6,623 nucleotides of DNA from an uncultured Bacilli bacterium (GTDB lineage: Bacteria > Bacillota_I > Bacilli_A > RF39 > UBA660). Below the pieces are notes generated by a model. The model made no database searches, was not told the DNA's origin, and saw only the letters and a program-made list of their open reading frames with translations. Position 1 is the first letter of the stretch. The number at the start of each line of letters is the position of its first letter. The position numbers and the translations under genes were made by a program. The stretch lies in contig CALVIA010000056.1 in NCBI GenBank assembly GCA_944329255.1, positions 1 to 6,623 on the forward strand, given 5' to 3'. Shown in pieces: positions 6,162 to 6,623 of this stretch.

Positions 6162-6205
6162 ATAACATAAATTAATATAAATATTTTTATAATAATTTAT
6201 GTTAT
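6162..6205 (-). repeat. Long imperfect inverted repeat between the 107-aa gene and the VanY-type gene
   Basis: Arms ATAACATAAATT (6162-6173) and AATTTATGTTAT (6194-6205) pair perfectly over 12 bp. After one more pair and a single A-A mismatch, six further pairs close on a 4-nt loop. No T-run follows on the minus strand, so it is not a standard terminator. It begins 4 nt after the 107-aa gene's stop codon and ends about 10 nt before the VanY ribosome binding site. It could adjust expression between the two genes by RNA processing, stability or partial termination. Confidence 0.5.
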
Positions 6206-6209
6206 TATG

Positions 6210-6533
6210 TTACTTCTTAATCAATTTTTTTACTTTATGAGAAGCTCTTTTAATGTCTTTCTTTTTATATTGTGGTGTTTTAGTTTTAGGTTTTTCTTCT
6301 TTTGGAATTTCCATACTTATAATATTATCTGAAATAACACCTAAATTTTTAATATTTAAATTATTGTCAAGTGCATTTTTTATTTCTTTTGTAGAATAAA
6401 CTCTGATAATAAAATTATTAAAATGTATTTCGTTATCTACTTTTACGTATTGTACATTATTTGAACATAATTCTTTTTCAAATAAATCAATTATAAAATC
6501 TACATTATTTGTCATTATATTTTTTATAATCAT
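6210..6533 (-). CDS. Small unknown protein with lysine-rich tail
   Basis: I do not recognise this 107-aa protein. Residues 1-75 look like a small mixed alpha/beta domain: a helix around VDFIIDLFEKEL (11-22), strands around VQYVKVDNEIHFNNFIIRVY (27-46), then helix KEIKNALDNN (49-58). Residues 77-107 are a highly basic, probably disordered tail with many Lys (KPKTK, YKKK, KVKKLIKK), which could bind nucleic acid or ribosomes; that is inference only. It has no membrane segment or signal peptide. AAAGGAG lies 7 nt before the ATG and a consensus promoter is directly upstream, both supporting a real gene. It is followed by the hairpin at 6162-6205 and then the VanY-type gene, with which it probably shares a transcript. 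Confidence 0.8.
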   Translation of the reverse strand: MIIKNIMTNNVDFIIDLFEKELCSNNVQYVKVDNEIHFNNFIIRVYSTKEIKNALDNNLNIKNLGVISDNIISMEIPKEEKPKTKTPQYKKKDIKRASHKVKKLIKK

Positions 6534-6565
6534 ATTATTTCTCCTTTCAAAAAAATTCTTAAGAT

Positions 6566-6593
6566 ATTATACAAAAATATTAATTTTTGTCAA
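6566..6593 (-). promoter_or_regulatory. Sigma-A type promoter for the 107-aa gene and probably the VanY-type gene
   Basis: A perfect TTGACA (6593-6588) and a perfect TATAAT (6571-6566) stand 16 nt apart on the minus strand. The start near 6559 gives a leader of roughly 25 nt before the ATG. The spacer and part of the boxes form an 8-bp inverted repeat (6571-6590), possibly by chance. No comparably good promoter is visible between this gene and VanY. Confidence 0.85.
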
Positions 6594-6623
6594 TTATAAA
6601 TCTATGTCAATAAGTTCATACTC
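6594..6623 (-). CDS. Possible C-terminal end of an upstream gene (partial)
   Basis: On the minus strand the last 30 nt read EYELIDIDL followed by TAA (6596-6594) in the frame open to the window edge. The -35 box of the next promoter follows immediately, the same arrangement as after the two other stop codons that precede promoters in this window. One other frame is also open for five codons before a TAG, so this is a suggestion only. Confidence 0.3.
   Translation of the reverse strand, partial: EYELIDIDL

Noticed and set aside
128..6533. Use of the Mycoplasma code (TGA as Trp)
   Set aside because: Trp residues are encoded by TGG, long frames contain no TGA, and the M14-type gene ends in TGA exactly where a hairpin and the next promoter occur.

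Overview
The window is very AT-rich (by eye, around a quarter G+C or less). Every gene I can support lies on the minus strand, so transcription runs from high to low coordinates. Strong AGGAGG-type ribosome binding sites, sigma-A style TTGACA/TATAAT promoters and a membrane-anchored VanY-type D,D-carboxypeptidase point to a low-GC Gram-positive relative (Bacillota, or a walled Bacilli/Mycoplasmatota-like gut lineage). Tryptophan is encoded by TGG throughout and one gene ends in TGA, so the code is the standard bacterial one and not the Mycoplasma code. I cannot name the species.

Layout in the direction of transcription. (1) The right edge may hold the last codons of an upstream gene, followed by a consensus promoter, a 107-aa protein of unknown function with a lysine-rich tail, a long AT hairpin, and a 360-aa VanY-type peptidase with an N-terminal membrane anchor and two Ig-like segments. 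(2) About 480 nt without a gene follows. It contains two hairpins, one of them a poly-A/poly-T hairpin just upstream of the next gene. (3) A cytoplasmic M14-type zinc carboxypeptidase-like protein comes next; its stop codon lies inside a terminator-like hairpin that overlaps the next promoter. (4) A pair of tandem paralogues of an unrecognised family follows, 17 nt apart and probably co-transcribed. (5) A further consensus promoter drives a two-gene operon: a divergent laccase-domain (YfiH/PgeF-like) protein, then a MoxR-like AAA+ protein that has lost its Walker A motif. (6) The left edge holds two facing terminators, one closing this operon and one serving a plus-strand gene outside the window.

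Several products are peptidase or cell-wall related (VanY; M14; the PgeF family is linked to peptidoglycan editing in E. coli), but the window does not show that they work as one pathway. The least ordinary parts are the two-gene operon, in which both proteins keep the fold signature but lack key catalytic residues, the unknown paralogue pair, and the compact intergenic design in which three TTGACA-16-TATAAT promoters each begin directly after the preceding stop codon. I see no tRNA, rRNA, CRISPR array or transposase.
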